Assembly: GCA_900471525.1 (NCBI GenBank)
Contig: UCEZ01000030.1
Location: 62,001-126,000 of the forward strand
DNA: 64,000 nucleotides
Origin: Hyphomicrobiales bacterium
GTDB taxonomy: Bacteria > Pseudomonadota > Alphaproteobacteria > Rhizobiales > Rhizobiaceae
Direction of reading: 5' to 3'
In this document: positions 28,130 through 37,348 of the stretch, one piece after another
Layout: each line of letters opens with the position of its first letter
Position numbering within the stretch: position 1 is the stretch's first letter
Made by a program: the position numbers and the translations under genes
The notes under the pieces: generated by a model
The model's input: only the letters and a program-made list of their open reading frames with translations
What the model was told of the DNA's origin: nothing
Database searches by the model: none

Positions 28130-29329
28130 CTACCGGTGGCTCGGTAGCTTCGGCAGGAAAATCGTCAGCAGGCCGAGCAGCGGCATGTAGGAGCAGATCG
28201 TATAGACGAACTCAATGCCGTTGCGGTCGGCAAAGATGCCGAGCACGGCTGCGCCGATGCCGCCGAAGCCGAAGGCGAAGCCGAAGAACATACCGGCGAT
28301 CAGGCCGACGCGGCCGGGCACCAGTTCCTGTGCGAAGACCACGATGGCCGAGAACGCAGAGGAGAAGATGAAGCCGATGAGAATGACCAGAGCAGCCGTC
28401 CAGAACAGGTTGGCGTAGGGAAGCAGCAGGGCGAACGGGATCACGCCGAGGATCGAGAACCAGATGACAAATCGGGCACCAAAGCGGTCGCCGATCGGCC
28501 CGCCGAAAATCACGCCGGCAGCGGATGCGCCGAGGAAAAGGAACAATAGCAGCTGCGCATCCTGAACGCCGACACCGAACTTCTCGATGGTGAAGAAGGT
28601 GAAATAGCTGGAAAGGCTGGACAAATAGGCGTTCTTCGTCGCCGTCAGGATGACGAGGACGATCAATGTCCAGATGACCTGATTGCGCGGCAGGGGCAGG
28701 GTGCGGCTGACGACCTTCCGGCCTGCCGAACTGCGGCGGTGGCGCGTGTACCAGACGCTGACCCAGGACAGCACCATGAAGCCGGTTAGCGCGATGATCG
28801 AGAACCAGCTGAGGCTGCCCTGGCCCCTCGGAATGACGATGAAGGCCGCGAGCAACGGTCCGATCGCCGTGCCGGTATTACCGCCGACCTGGAAGAGAGA
28901 TTGCGCCAGTCCATGCCGTCCGCCGGAGGCAAGGCGCGCGACACGCGAAGCTTCAGGATGGAAGATGGCCGAGCCGATGCCGATCAGGCAGGCGCCCGCG
29001 ACCAGAACGTAGAAGTGATGGGCATTGGCAAGCGTGATCAGCCCGGCGCAGGTCGACAGCATGGCTGCCGGCAGCGAAAAGGGCATTGGCCAGCGGTCGG
29101 TGACGACGCCGACAGCGGGCTGCAACAGCGATGCAGTGACCTGGAAGGCGAATGTCAGAAGACCGATCTGCACGAAGTCGAGCGCATAGTTCGCCTTCAA
29201 CAGCGGATAGAGCGAGGTCAGCAGCGATTGCATGATGTCGTTCAGCATATGGCAGAAGCTGACCGCGACGATGACGGAAACCGCCGTCTTCTCCGCGCTA
29301 ATGCCGTTGGCTGATGATACGGTCGCCAT
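28130..29329 (-). CDS. MFS exporter, fosmidomycin-resistance (Fsr) type
   Basis: 399 residues with about twelve transmembrane helices. The N-terminal SFCHMLNDIMQSLLTSLYPLLK and the motif HPEASRVARLASGGRHGLAQSLFQVGGN are typical of the Fsr group. It is probably a drug or metabolite efflux pump. The divergent AraC gene, 110 bases away, likely regulates it. The gene ends by converging with the CopD-like gene. Confidence 0.85.
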   Translation of the reverse strand: MATVSSANGISAEKTAVSVIVAVSFCHMLNDIMQSLLTSLYPLLKANYALDFVQIGLLTFAFQVTASLLQPAVGVVTDRWPMPFSLPAAMLSTCAGLITLANAHHFYVLVAGACLIGIGSAIFHPEASRVARLASGGRHGLAQSLFQVGGNTGTAIGPLLAAFIVIPRGQGSLSWFSIIALTGFMVLSWVSVWYTRHRRSSAGRKVVSRTLPLPRNQVIWTLIVLVILTATKNAYLSSLSSYFTFFTIEKFGVGVQDAQLLLFLFLGASAAGVIFGGPIGDRFGARFVIWFSILGVIPFALLLPYANLFWTAALVILIGFIFSSAFSAIVVFAQELVPGRVGLIAGMFFGFAFGFGGIGAAVLGIFADRNGIEFVYTICSYMPLLGLLTIFLPKLPSHR

Positions 29330-29439
29330 GCTGTCGTCCTCGCCCGTTGAATACCGTGTTTTGGCTATGCGCTGTGTCTACATCGCTTGAGTCTGGCCTG
29401 CTTTTGTGCTCTGGTCTCATTCTTTCGAGAGTGGGCCAA

Positions 29440-30255
29440 ATGCGGACAATCGATCTCATCGGACAGAACAGCCAGGGCGACAACGAGCATTTCGCGAGCC
29501 TTTCCTGGATCGAAAGCGCCGAAGAGCCTGTCCTTGCACTCGGCCGCGTTTATCCCTCGGGCTTTCGGGGGCCGCCGCACAGCCACACCAAGACGCAGCT
29601 CTGGTGCGCCCGCCATGGTGTGGTGCTGGTCAGCACCGCCGGCGGTCGATGGATGATACCGCCTGGTCACGGACTGCTCATTCCGGCGGGTCTTGAACAT
29701 TTCAGCGAGACGATCAGCGAAGTGCACATGCATTCCATCTACGTCGATCCGTCGGTCATAGCCGCACACGGTCCGCGGGTGCTGGAAGTGACGAAGCTTG
29801 CCGGCAGCCTCATCGAGGAACTGGTGCAATCGAACGAAAAGCCGCTGACCCCGCGGCGCAATCGCCTGATCATGGAGCTGCTGCTCGACGAGATCGGCCA
29901 GTTGCCGGAGCGGCCGCTTGGCCTTCCGTTCCCCCGCGATGCGCGGCTTGGCCGTCTCTGCCGCCATTTCCTGAAATCGCCCGATGCCAATGCAGGGATA
30001 GACGACTGGGCGCGCGAACTTGGCATGAGCCGGCGCTCCTTCACCCGGCTGTTTCGCGTCGAAACCGGCGTCAGCTTCGTCACCTGGCGGCAACAAGCCT
30101 GCATTTTCGCCTCGCTGCCGCGCCTGGCCGAAGGCGAGCCGGTGACCAATGTCGCGCTGGACGCGGGGTATGAAAATATAGCCGCCTTCACCACGATGTT
30201 TCGTCGGATGCTCGGCAGTTCGCCGAGCACATACCTCAAGACGCGAGCGGCCTAA
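29440..30255 (+). CDS. AraC family regulator with cupin-type sensor
   Basis: 271 residues from ATG 29440. The N-terminal half is a cupin-like sensor (PHSHTKTQLWCARHGVVLV, IPPGHGLLIPAGLEH). The C-terminal half is an AraC DNA-binding domain (DDWARELGMSRRSFTRLFRVETG, then VALDAGYENIAAFTTMFRRMLGSSPSTY). It is divergent from the Fsr-type exporter and probably controls it. Upstream in-frame residues from 29314 overlap the exporter gene start and are not needed for the fold. Confidence 0.85.
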   Translation: MRTIDLIGQNSQGDNEHFASLSWIESAEEPVLALGRVYPSGFRGPPHSHTKTQLWCARHGVVLVSTAGGRWMIPPGHGLLIPAGLEHFSETISEVHMHSIYVDPSVIAAHGPRVLEVTKLAGSLIEELVQSNEKPLTPRRNRLIMELLLDEIGQLPERPLGLPFPRDARLGRLCRHFLKSPDANAGIDDWARELGMSRRSFTRLFRVETGVSFVTWRQQACIFASLPRLAEGEPVTNVALDAGYENIAAFTTMFRRMLGSSPSTYLKTRAA

Positions 30256-30490
30256 CGGGGCGCTCGTCAATTTCGGTAACCAGCCATCACTCTGTAAAGA
30301 AAAGATTTTCTTTGTTGATGTCGCGCCGGCATGGAAAAGAAAGGCTGAATGCGTCTGGTTAACGGGATGGTAGTAGGCTAAGGCCTATAAACCCGCCGAA
30401 ACGAACCGTTTCAGTTTTGCCCCGTTCTTCGCCGCCGGCCCGTGACGCTGGTGATTGATCCTTGCGGGGCTTTGTGTCCGGAGTTCCGAG

Positions 30491-31300
30491 TTGACCAGCC
30501 GATCTACCCTTGCCCTTTCCGTTGGTGTTTTTCTGACAGTCGCATCCGCTGCCCAGGCGCAGGATGGCCAGTATTTCTGGTCCGGCGACTGGTACCTGAA
30601 AGTGGGAGCAACAGGGTTTCTAGGTCCCAAATATGACGGCGCATCGGATCGCCTGTTCCAGGCAGCGCCGCTGATTTCGCTCGGCCGGGCCGGCAGCACG
30701 GTGCGATTTTCCTCGCGCAACGACAATCCGGCCTTCGCCTTCGTCGACAAGGGCGCGTTTCGCGCCGGTGTTGTCGGCAAGCTGATCTTCGAGCGCGACG
30801 ACGACACCTCGTCCGATCTCGAGGGTCTCGATCCCGTCCGCTTCGGCGGCGAACTCGGCGGCTTTGCCGAGGTCTACCCGACCGACTGGCTGCGCATCCG
30901 CGCCGAACTGCGCCAGGGCATCCGCAGCCATCACGGGCTTGTCGCCGATGTCGCGGCCGACGGTTTCGTCGATGTCAGCGACAATGTGCGCCTCTCCGCG
31001 GGCCCGCGCCTGTCGGCCGCGACAAGCGATTATTTCGATGCCTATTATGGCGTCAGTTCATCGGAAGCGGCAAAGTCCGGCTATTCGAAATACACCCCGT
31101 CCGGCGGCCTGAACTCGGTCGGCGCCGGTGCTGCCATTACCTGGCAGGCGACTGAAAAGCTCGAAACCAGCGCCTTTGCCGAATACAAGCGGCTGATGGG
31201 GCCGGCGGCGGATTCCAGCCTCGTCAGGGAAGGGGGCAGCCGAAACCAGTTCCTGGTCGGCCTTTCCGCCACCTACCGCTTCGATTTCACGCTGGATTGA
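30491..31300 (+). CDS. MipA/OmpV family outer membrane protein
   Basis: 269 residues, with a TTG start at 30491 (GGAG eight bases upstream) giving a signal peptide LALSVGVFLTVASAAQAQD. The mature part is a beta-barrel pattern: WYLKVGATGFLGPKYDG, repeated alternating residues, and a last strand ending in Phe (TYRFDFTLD). Typical of MipA/OmpV, which act at the cell wall or as porin-like proteins. The role here is unknown. It is followed by ubiA with a 58-base gap, probably independent. Confidence 0.8.
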   Translation: MTSRSTLALSVGVFLTVASAAQAQDGQYFWSGDWYLKVGATGFLGPKYDGASDRLFQAAPLISLGRAGSTVRFSSRNDNPAFAFVDKGAFRAGVVGKLIFERDDDTSSDLEGLDPVRFGGELGGFAEVYPTDWLRIRAELRQGIRSHHGLVADVAADGFVDVSDNVRLSAGPRLSAATSDYFDAYYGVSSSEAAKSGYSKYTPSGGLNSVGAGAAITWQATEKLETSAFAEYKRLMGPAADSSLVREGGSRNQFLVGLSATYRFDFTLD

Positions 31301-31358
31301 GTTCGGCCTCCTAACCAGATCGCTTGACCGCGCTCCTTGGCGGTTGCAAACAGATCAC

Positions 31359-32318
31359 ATGAGCACCAATCCAGCCGATTCCGGGCGCGTCCGCGACGCG
31401 CCGTCCAACAACTGGGTCTACCGCGTCCTACCACGGTCGCTCTGGCCGTATGCGCAGCTTGCCCGATGGGATCGTCCGATCGGCTGGGAGCTGCTGATGT
31501 GGCCCTGCTTCTGGTCGGCGGCGCTGGCCGCCAATGCGGCGGCCTCGCTCGGCACTTTTTCGGCAGGGCGGTTTGTCTTCCATCTGCTGTTGTTCTTCAT
31601 CGGCGCGGTCGCCATGCGCGGGGCGGGCTGCACCTATAACGATATCGTCGATCACGATATCGACATGGAGGTGGCGCGCACCCGCTCGCGGCCGTTGCCA
31701 TCCGGCCGGGTCACGCGGCCGCAGGCAAAGATCTTCATGGTTCTTCAGGCGCTGGCCGGGCTGATCGTGCTTCTGCAGTTCAATGGCTTTTCGATCTTTC
31801 TCGGCGTCTTTTCGCTGGTCTTCGTCGCCATCTATCCCTTTGCCAAGCGCTTTACCGACTGGCCGCAATTCTTCCTGGGTCTTGCCTTTTCCTGGGGTGC
31901 AATCATGGGCTGGTCGGCCGAATTCGGGACGATCGGGCTGGCGTCGGTCGTTCTCTATCTCGCAGCCATCGCCTGGACGGTCGGCTACGACACGATCTAT
32001 GCCTATCAGGACAAGGAAGACGACGAATTGATCGGCGTGCGCTCGACGGCGCGGCGGTTCGGAGAGCGTCCCCGGCCTTGGCTGTTCGGTCTCTACGGCC
32101 TGACGGTGCTGCTATTGTTCATCGCGCTCGCCATCGCCGGAGCGGGTTTCCTCGCCTATATCGGCCTGCTTGTCGCGGCCGTCATGCTGTTTTACCAGAT
32201 CCTCGTGCTCGATATCCACGATGCCGCGCAGTGCCTGGCTCTGTTCAAGTTCAACAATGTTGTAGGGCTGATCGTCTTTGCCGGGCTTTGCCTGGCCCTG
32301 ATTGCTCGCTTGGTATAA
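31359..32318 (+). CDS. ubiA: 4-hydroxybenzoate polyprenyltransferase
   Basis: 319 residues with about eight transmembrane helices. It attaches the polyprenyl tail to 4-hydroxybenzoate in ubiquinone synthesis in the inner membrane. Seen: the two Asp-rich prenyltransferase motifs, NDIVDHDIDMEVARTRSRPL and YDTIYAYQDKEDD, plus WDRPIGWELLMWPCFWSA. ATG 31359 is chosen; an ATG at 31344 is possible, and no strong ribosome binding site is present for either. The stop overlaps the A-run that begins the terminator at 32317. The polyprenyl synthase at 3.3-4.3 kb would supply its substrate. Confidence 0.95.
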   Translation: MSTNPADSGRVRDAPSNNWVYRVLPRSLWPYAQLARWDRPIGWELLMWPCFWSAALAANAAASLGTFSAGRFVFHLLLFFIGAVAMRGAGCTYNDIVDHDIDMEVARTRSRPLPSGRVTRPQAKIFMVLQALAGLIVLLQFNGFSIFLGVFSLVFVAIYPFAKRFTDWPQFFLGLAFSWGAIMGWSAEFGTIGLASVVLYLAAIAWTVGYDTIYAYQDKEDDELIGVRSTARRFGERPRPWLFGLYGLTVLLLFIALAIAGAGFLAYIGLLVAAVMLFYQILVLDIHDAAQCLALFKFNNVVGLIVFAGLCLALIARLV

Positions 32319-32345
32319 AAAAAGCCCTCCGGATGGCCGGAGGGC
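32317..32345 (-). terminator. Rho-independent terminator for the 30-residue gene
   Basis: Stem GCCCTCCGG / CCGGAGGGC (32324-32332, 32337-32345) with a 4-base loop. Read on the minus strand it is followed by seven T. The orientation fits the minus-strand gene at 32415-32507 and not ubiA. Confidence 0.85.
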
Positions 32346-32414
32346 AAGGGTCCACCGCAGCAAATTTTACCGGCGCCGCGCGTCTATTGCGCATGAGCGC
32401 CGTAATCTAATAAA

Positions 32415-32507
32415 TCAAGCCCAGCTCAATTCCGTGTCACGGTTCTTCTTCGTCTTGCCGAAGCGGGCGGAAAAAGCGGCGATGGCCGCGAGGATGAATT
32501 TGCGCAT
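32415..32507 (-). CDS. 30-residue basic protein
   Basis: MRKFILAAIAAFSARFGKTK and ten further residues ending ELSWA. An amphipathic N-terminal helix is followed by Lys/Arg-rich residues. AAGGAGA sits eight bases before the ATG and a strong terminator lies 70 bases after the stop, so a small transcript with a real gene is likely. No homologue recognised. It may be a membrane-binding peptide. Confidence 0.6.
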   Translation of the reverse strand: MRKFILAAIAAFSARFGKTKKNRDTELSWA

Positions 32508-32610
32508 GGACTGTCTCCTTCTCGTGCCGGCAATGTGCAGGCTGCCTGTGGCATCAAGAAGGCATTCTCAAGGTTTTCCAAAGGCTTGATATCTTATTGA
32601 AAATAAAAAC

Positions 32611-32641
32611 AAAAGACCGGCCGCAGGACGGCCGGTCTTTT
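32611..32641. terminator. Bidirectional terminator
   Basis: A perfect 13-base stem, AAAAGACCGGCCG / CGGCCGGTCTTTT, with loop CAGGA. A-rich on the left and T-rich on the right, so it can act both ways. It lies 34 bases after the DUF6101 gene on the minus strand. Confidence 0.9.
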
Positions 32642-32675
32642 GCACTGGAGGAACGCTTGCAGATTGTGTCGAAAA

Positions 32676-33242
32676 TCAGTTCCGGGCGATGATTTCGCGG
32701 CCATTGATCTTCATGTTGACACCGAGATTGCCGGCCGAACGGCGCATCAGAAAGCGCGGACGGCGATCGTTGAAAAGCGAGTGACGGCGGCGCGGCTTGA
32801 TATCGCGGGTGCGCACTTCGCCAAGATGATCTTCGAGCGGCCGGGCAACGCCATCGGCTTCCACCATCAGCATCGGAATGCGATAGGCTTCCGACCATGT
32901 GCGCCAGTCGGCGGCGATATCGGAAAGATCATGCGCGACCAGAAGCGGGATGCAAAGTTCCGGGTCTTCATGATGAAGTTCAAGAGTCACGGTCACTTCT
33001 CCGTCTCCATGGTCGATGGCACGGGCCGCAACACCCTTGAAGGCGCGTGCCGGAAGTGCGATCGACAGTGGCAACCCACTGGATGGCAGAACCTTGCGCA
33101 GCACTGCTCCGCGCTCGTCCAGACTGATGGTGACATTACTCGGCTGTCCGTGCAAGCTGTAGCTTGCCTGCTGGGGGAAGCGTTTCGGATCCATCCGCAG
33201 CGTGGTTTCGACCCAAGCTGGTTGGGAAAGTGTCTTCAGCAT
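32676..33242 (-). CDS. DUF6101 family protein
   Basis: 188 residues; the sequence pattern (RMDPKRFPQQASYSLHG, VTLELHHEDPELCIPLLVAH, YRIPMLMVEADG, and a basic C-terminal RRRHSLFNDRRPRFLMRR) fits DUF6101, a family known from Rhizobiales and of unknown role. No signal or membrane segment, so it is cytoplasmic. The C-terminal Arg-rich part could bind nucleic acid, but that is speculation. It is followed by a strong terminator. Confidence 0.7.
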   Translation of the reverse strand: MLKTLSQPAWVETTLRMDPKRFPQQASYSLHGQPSNVTISLDERGAVLRKVLPSSGLPLSIALPARAFKGVAARAIDHGDGEVTVTLELHHEDPELCIPLLVAHDLSDIAADWRTWSEAYRIPMLMVEADGVARPLEDHLGEVRTRDIKPRRRHSLFNDRRPRFLMRRSAGNLGVNMKINGREIIARN

Positions 33243-33590
33243 TTCAATCGCCCTTGTTTTCCTTGAGAGCCGGTTCCCGGTCTTCTCTTTGGGACTTTTC
33301 GTCCTCTATGGCTCAAGGATAGGCGGGTCCCGTTTGAGACCGCTTAAAAATCGCAGTTAAAAAACTTTGCATTTCCTGATGGTTAGCAAAGGCCAACGCA
33401 GCAGGGTTTCTCAAATCTGAAGAAAATCGGCAGCATTTGCTCAACCGTCGATCGGACACCACTGGTCTAACGAAAAGCCACGCACAAGGCTGGAAGGCGA
33501 TGGTGCCGGCGATCATGGCCGCATCGCGCGGCGTTGCGTCCGTCCGGACGGCATTCCGTCGGGCAATTTCAGGCGATCGGCAGAGCGGCA
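33243..33590. other. Intergenic region, no gene seen
   Basis: 348 bases between divergent genes. The left half has A/T runs around 33340-33440 that could serve as promoters. No hairpin or open frame with a ribosome binding site was seen. The DUF1217 gene starts at its end. Confidence 0.45.
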
Positions 33591-35900
33591 ATGGTTTCCA
33601 CATATATCGACTACAACCTCATTACCCGCGATATGAAGACGAGCATTCAGCGTACTGCCGAGCAGACGATGGTTGCCCGCGAAACCGAGTATTACAAGGC
33701 CAATATCGGCAACGTCACCTCGATCGACGAATTCCTTGATGACTACCGGCTCTATGCCTATGCCATGAAGGCGCACGGCCTGGAAGACATGACTTATGCC
33801 AAGGCCTTCATGCGTAAGGTCATGGAGAGTGACCTCAGCGACGACAGCAGCTACGCCAATATGCTGACCGACGAACGCTACCGCAATTTCGCGATGGCCT
33901 TCAGTTTTTCACAGTCGACCGAGGTGGTCCAAAGTGATGCACAGGAAGATGCCCTGATCGGCCTCTACACGCAGAGCATCGCAGACCAGGGTGACGCAGT
34001 CAAAGAGGATACGCGTTATTTTAACGCAGTGATCGACACCGTCACGACCGTCGATCAGCTCTGGGGAAACAGCAGGCTTAAGGATTACGTGCTCACCGCG
34101 TTCGGTTTCGATCCTCGTTATGTCTCCTATGAACACTTCAAAGGCGTCGTCACCAGCGACGTCAGCGATCCCAACAGCTACGTGAACACGGCGGCTGCGA
34201 GCTACGAGCAGAGCCTGCAGGACAAGATCGCCAATATCCAGGCCACAGCAACGCCGGCGGACCTAGCCGACAGCAGCAGCACGGCAAGCAAGCTGATCGC
34301 GCAATATCAGGCTGCCATCACCAATGCGCCCGACTACACGCCGCTTGCCGCCGCGTTCAACTTCCAGGATGACGGCACGTTGGCTGCCGGCGCCCTGCCG
34401 ATGACGGATACGCAGAAGGCGTCAACCAACGAAGCCTATGTCTTCATGCAGCCTCGGCTCTCCTCGTCGGCGGCGCAGCTCAACAAGCTCTATTACGATT
34501 CGACGATTGCAAGCGTTACCAAGGTCAGCGACATCACGAGCAACAGCCGTCTGTTTGCCTACATCCGGATATCCTACGGGCTGCCGACGAGCTTCCTGAC
34601 CTCGACGCTGGAGAATATCCTCACCAGCGATCTCAGCGATCCGGCAAGTTACGCCAATACGCAGGGCGGCACTGCGTACAGTGCAATCTACAAGGAGCTT
34701 GCCGCCGCGTTTAACTTCCAGACGGATGGAACACTGGCAGCCGGCGATACGGCACAGACGGCCGAACAGACGAAAGTTACCGATGCCTACTGGAATGACC
34801 GTTACGATGACGCCGACGAAGCTACGGACGCGGCGCTGATTGCATCCTACAAGACCTTGATCGGTGTCGTGGCGGATGTCGATGATCTGCTCGCCGACAA
34901 CAAGATTATGACGCTGGCGTTGACGGCGGTCGGTCTCGAGGACGAGGGCGACACGGCGCGCAAATTGAAGAAAGTGCTGACCAGCGATCTCACTGATCCG
35001 AACAGCTATGTCTACACCTTGAAGGACGACCGTTACGTCCAACTGGCAAAAGCCTTCAACTTCAACGCCGACGGAACGCTCGGTGTGCCGATGCTGGCCC
35101 AGGCCGAATCCGAGATTCTCAACACGGCCAAGTCCTATGTCATCGAGAAGAGCCGTTTCGGCACGGAAGAGGACAAGACCAAGGCGACGGAGGAATCGCA
35201 GTATTACAGCGCCGAGATCGGCAAGATCAAAACGCTCGACAGCTTGTTGTCCAACCGGCGCCTGGTCGATTTCATCCTCGTTGCCGCAGGCCTCGATCCG
35301 GAGGAAGTGACGACGGACTATGTCCGCCAGATGTTCGAATCCGATTTCAGCGACCCCGACAGCTTCATCAATACCGAGCCGAACACGACAATCTATAAGG
35401 AGATCGTCTCCTCCTACAATTTCGACGCTGAAGGCAACCTCGCACGTCCGACCCAGGGTATACAGACCAAGCGCGGTCTGCTGGAGACCGAGGACCTCTA
35501 TTACAACCAGACGCTTGAGGAGCAGAAGGGCGAGGACAATGCCGGCGTCCGTCTGGCGCTCTATTTCCGGCGCCAGGCGTCCGGCATCAGCACCGCCTAT
35601 GATCTTCTGGCCGACAGCGCCTTGCTGCAGGTGATCCAGACCACGTTCAGCATTCCGGAAGAAATGTCGAGCGCCGACGTCGATATCCAATATGCCTACA
35701 TCAACCGCGTACTGGATGTCGAAGACCTGCACGATCCGGAAAAGCTGGAAAAGCTGCTTGTCCGCTTCACCGCGCTCTACGATGTTGAGAACAATGTCGA
35801 TGTTTCCGGCGCGGAATTGATCCTTTCGGGAAGCGGCCGCAACGGCATCAGCGCTGACACGTTGCTCAGCCTGTCGCAATTGCGAACCGGCGGCTCCTGA
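33591..35900 (+). CDS. Six-repeat DUF1217 protein
   Basis: 769 residues built of six related units of about 100 residues. Each runs through a helical segment (YY-x-x-x-I-x-x-V-x-x-V-D-x-L), a stretch RLxxYxLxAxGLDP, the hallmark L-x-SDLSDPxSY and AFNF-x-DGTL. The clearest junctions are near residues 70-105, 180-210, 350-380, 460-495 and 580-615; the last unit is shorter. DUF1217 proteins occur in alphaproteobacterial flagellar gene sets, but no flagellar gene lies nearby. There is no signal peptide, so export by a flagellar-type route is possible. Function unknown. Confidence 0.8.
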   Translation: MVSTYIDYNLITRDMKTSIQRTAEQTMVARETEYYKANIGNVTSIDEFLDDYRLYAYAMKAHGLEDMTYAKAFMRKVMESDLSDDSSYANMLTDERYRNFAMAFSFSQSTEVVQSDAQEDALIGLYTQSIADQGDAVKEDTRYFNAVIDTVTTVDQLWGNSRLKDYVLTAFGFDPRYVSYEHFKGVVTSDVSDPNSYVNTAAASYEQSLQDKIANIQATATPADLADSSSTASKLIAQYQAAITNAPDYTPLAAAFNFQDDGTLAAGALPMTDTQKASTNEAYVFMQPRLSSSAAQLNKLYYDSTIASVTKVSDITSNSRLFAYIRISYGLPTSFLTSTLENILTSDLSDPASYANTQGGTAYSAIYKELAAAFNFQTDGTLAAGDTAQTAEQTKVTDAYWNDRYDDADEATDAALIASYKTLIGVVADVDDLLADNKIMTLALTAVGLEDEGDTARKLKKVLTSDLTDPNSYVYTLKDDRYVQLAKAFNFNADGTLGVPMLAQAESEILNTAKSYVIEKSRFGTEEDKTKATEESQYYSAEIGKIKTLDSLLSNRRLVDFILVAAGLDPEEVTTDYVRQMFESDFSDPDSFINTEPNTTIYKEIVSSYNFDAEGNLARPTQGIQTKRGLLETEDLYYNQTLEEQKGEDNAGVRLALYFRRQASGISTAYDLLADSALLQVIQTTFSIPEEMSSADVDIQYAYINRVLDVEDLHDPEKLEKLLVRFTALYDVENNVDVSGAELILSGSGRNGISADTLLSLSQLRTGGS

Positions 35901-35908
35901 CCTTTATT

Positions 35909-37345
35909 TCATTGACCGACCTTGAGCACCTTGTCGGGATTCATGATCCCGGCCGGGTCAAAGGCATGTTTGATGCGCTGCATCAGGTCGATCTCGATCG
36001 GCGAGCGCACTTCGGCCAGTTCATCGCGCTTCAACTGGCCGATGCCGTGTTCGGCCGAGATCGAGCCGTTGTATTTCAAGACGATACCGTGGACGATCGC
36101 GTTCATCTCGCGCCAGCGGGCGATGAACGCGTCCTTGTCCGCCCCGACCGGCTGGGAGATGTTGTAGTGGATATTGCCGTCGCCCATGTGGCCGAAGGAG
36201 CAGATGCGCGCGCCGGGAATGGCTTTCATCACCGCCGCATCCGCTTCCGCCATGAAAGCCGGAATACTGGAGACCGGCACGGAGACGTCGTGCTTGATCG
36301 ATCCACCCTCCGGTTTCTGCGCCGGCGACATGCTTTCGCGCATGTGCCAAAGGCTCTTGCGCTGTGCCTCGCTCGCGGCAACAACGGCGTTCTCTATCAG
36401 GCCACCGGAGATTTCGGTTTCGAGCAGCGCCTGCATCATTCGCTCGGCACTCTCGGCTGAATCCGCAGTCGAAATGTCGATCAACGCATACCAGGCATGA
36501 ACCGTGTCCATCGGGTCGCGGACGCCGGGAATGTGTTTTGCCGTGAATTCGACGCCGAGGCGCGGCATCAGTTCGAAGCCGGTGAGCGCTGGGCCGCACA
36601 GGCTTGATGCCTTGTCAAACAGGGCGAGCGCATCGTCAACGCTTTTCAGTCCGGCAAAGGCGACCTGATGGCCGAGCGGCTGTGGAAACAGTTTCAGCAC
36701 CGCCCCGGTGATGACGCCAAGCGTGCCTTCCGCGCCAATGAACAGGTCGCGCAGGTCGTAGCCGGTATTATCCTTCTTCAGCCGCCGCAGCCCGTCCCAG
36801 ATCTCGCCGGTCGGCAGCACGACCTCGAGGCCGAGGCACAATTGGCGCATGTTGCCGTAGGCCAGTACGGCGGTGCCACCGGCATTGGTGGAGAGATTGC
36901 CGCCGATCCGGCAGGAGCCCTCCGAGCCCAGTGACAGCGGAAACAGCCGGTTATGGTTCTCCGCCGCCGTCTGGATGTCGGCAAGGATGCAGCCCGCATC
37001 GGCAACGATGATATTGCCGACCGGATCGATATCGCGGATGCGGTTCAGCCGCTCCAGCGACAGCACGATATCAGCTGCACCCGTGCGCGGGATTTGGCCT
37101 GCGACATGGCCGGTATTGCCACCCTGCGGCACGATCGCGACGCCGGTTTCGGTGGCGAGCTTGAGGATCTGCGATACTTCCTCAACGCTGCCCGGCTTCA
37201 GCACCAGTGGAGTATTGCCCTTGTAGAGGCCGCGCGATTCGATGAGATAGGGCGCAATCTCGGCCTGGTTGGTCAGCGCATTGCTCTCGCCGACGATCGC
37301 GGTGAAGCGGGTGATGAGATCGGCGGAGGGGAGGGTGTTGCTCAT
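35909..37345 (-). CDS. FAD-linked oxidase / D-2-hydroxyacid dehydrogenase-like
   Basis: 478 residues of the GlcD/D-2-hydroxyglutarate dehydrogenase type. Seen: the FAD-binding VAIVPQGGNTGHVAGQIP, VGNIIVADAGCILADIQTAA, the DLRDLFIGAEGTLGVITGAV stretch, and the C-terminal ICSFGHMGDGNIHYNISQP metal-binding region and SAEHGIGQLKR. Such enzymes oxidise D-2-hydroxy acids and pass electrons to an acceptor. The precise substrate (D-lactate, D-2-hydroxyglutarate, glycolate) is not settled by sequence. It lies 3 bases downstream of the Sua5 gene. Confidence 0.85.
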   Translation of the reverse strand: MSNTLPSADLITRFTAIVGESNALTNQAEIAPYLIESRGLYKGNTPLVLKPGSVEEVSQILKLATETGVAIVPQGGNTGHVAGQIPRTGAADIVLSLERLNRIRDIDPVGNIIVADAGCILADIQTAAENHNRLFPLSLGSEGSCRIGGNLSTNAGGTAVLAYGNMRQLCLGLEVVLPTGEIWDGLRRLKKDNTGYDLRDLFIGAEGTLGVITGAVLKLFPQPLGHQVAFAGLKSVDDALALFDKASSLCGPALTGFELMPRLGVEFTAKHIPGVRDPMDTVHAWYALIDISTADSAESAERMMQALLETEISGGLIENAVVAASEAQRKSLWHMRESMSPAQKPEGGSIKHDVSVPVSSIPAFMAEADAAVMKAIPGARICSFGHMGDGNIHYNISQPVGADKDAFIARWREMNAIVHGIVLKYNGSISAEHGIGQLKRDELAEVRSPIEIDLMQRIKHAFDPAGIMNPDKVLKVGQ

Positions 37346-37348
37346 GCT

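Noticed and set aside
32317..32345. Terminator of ubiA
   Set aside because: The U-tract is on the minus strand only, so the hairpin is oriented for the 30-residue gene.
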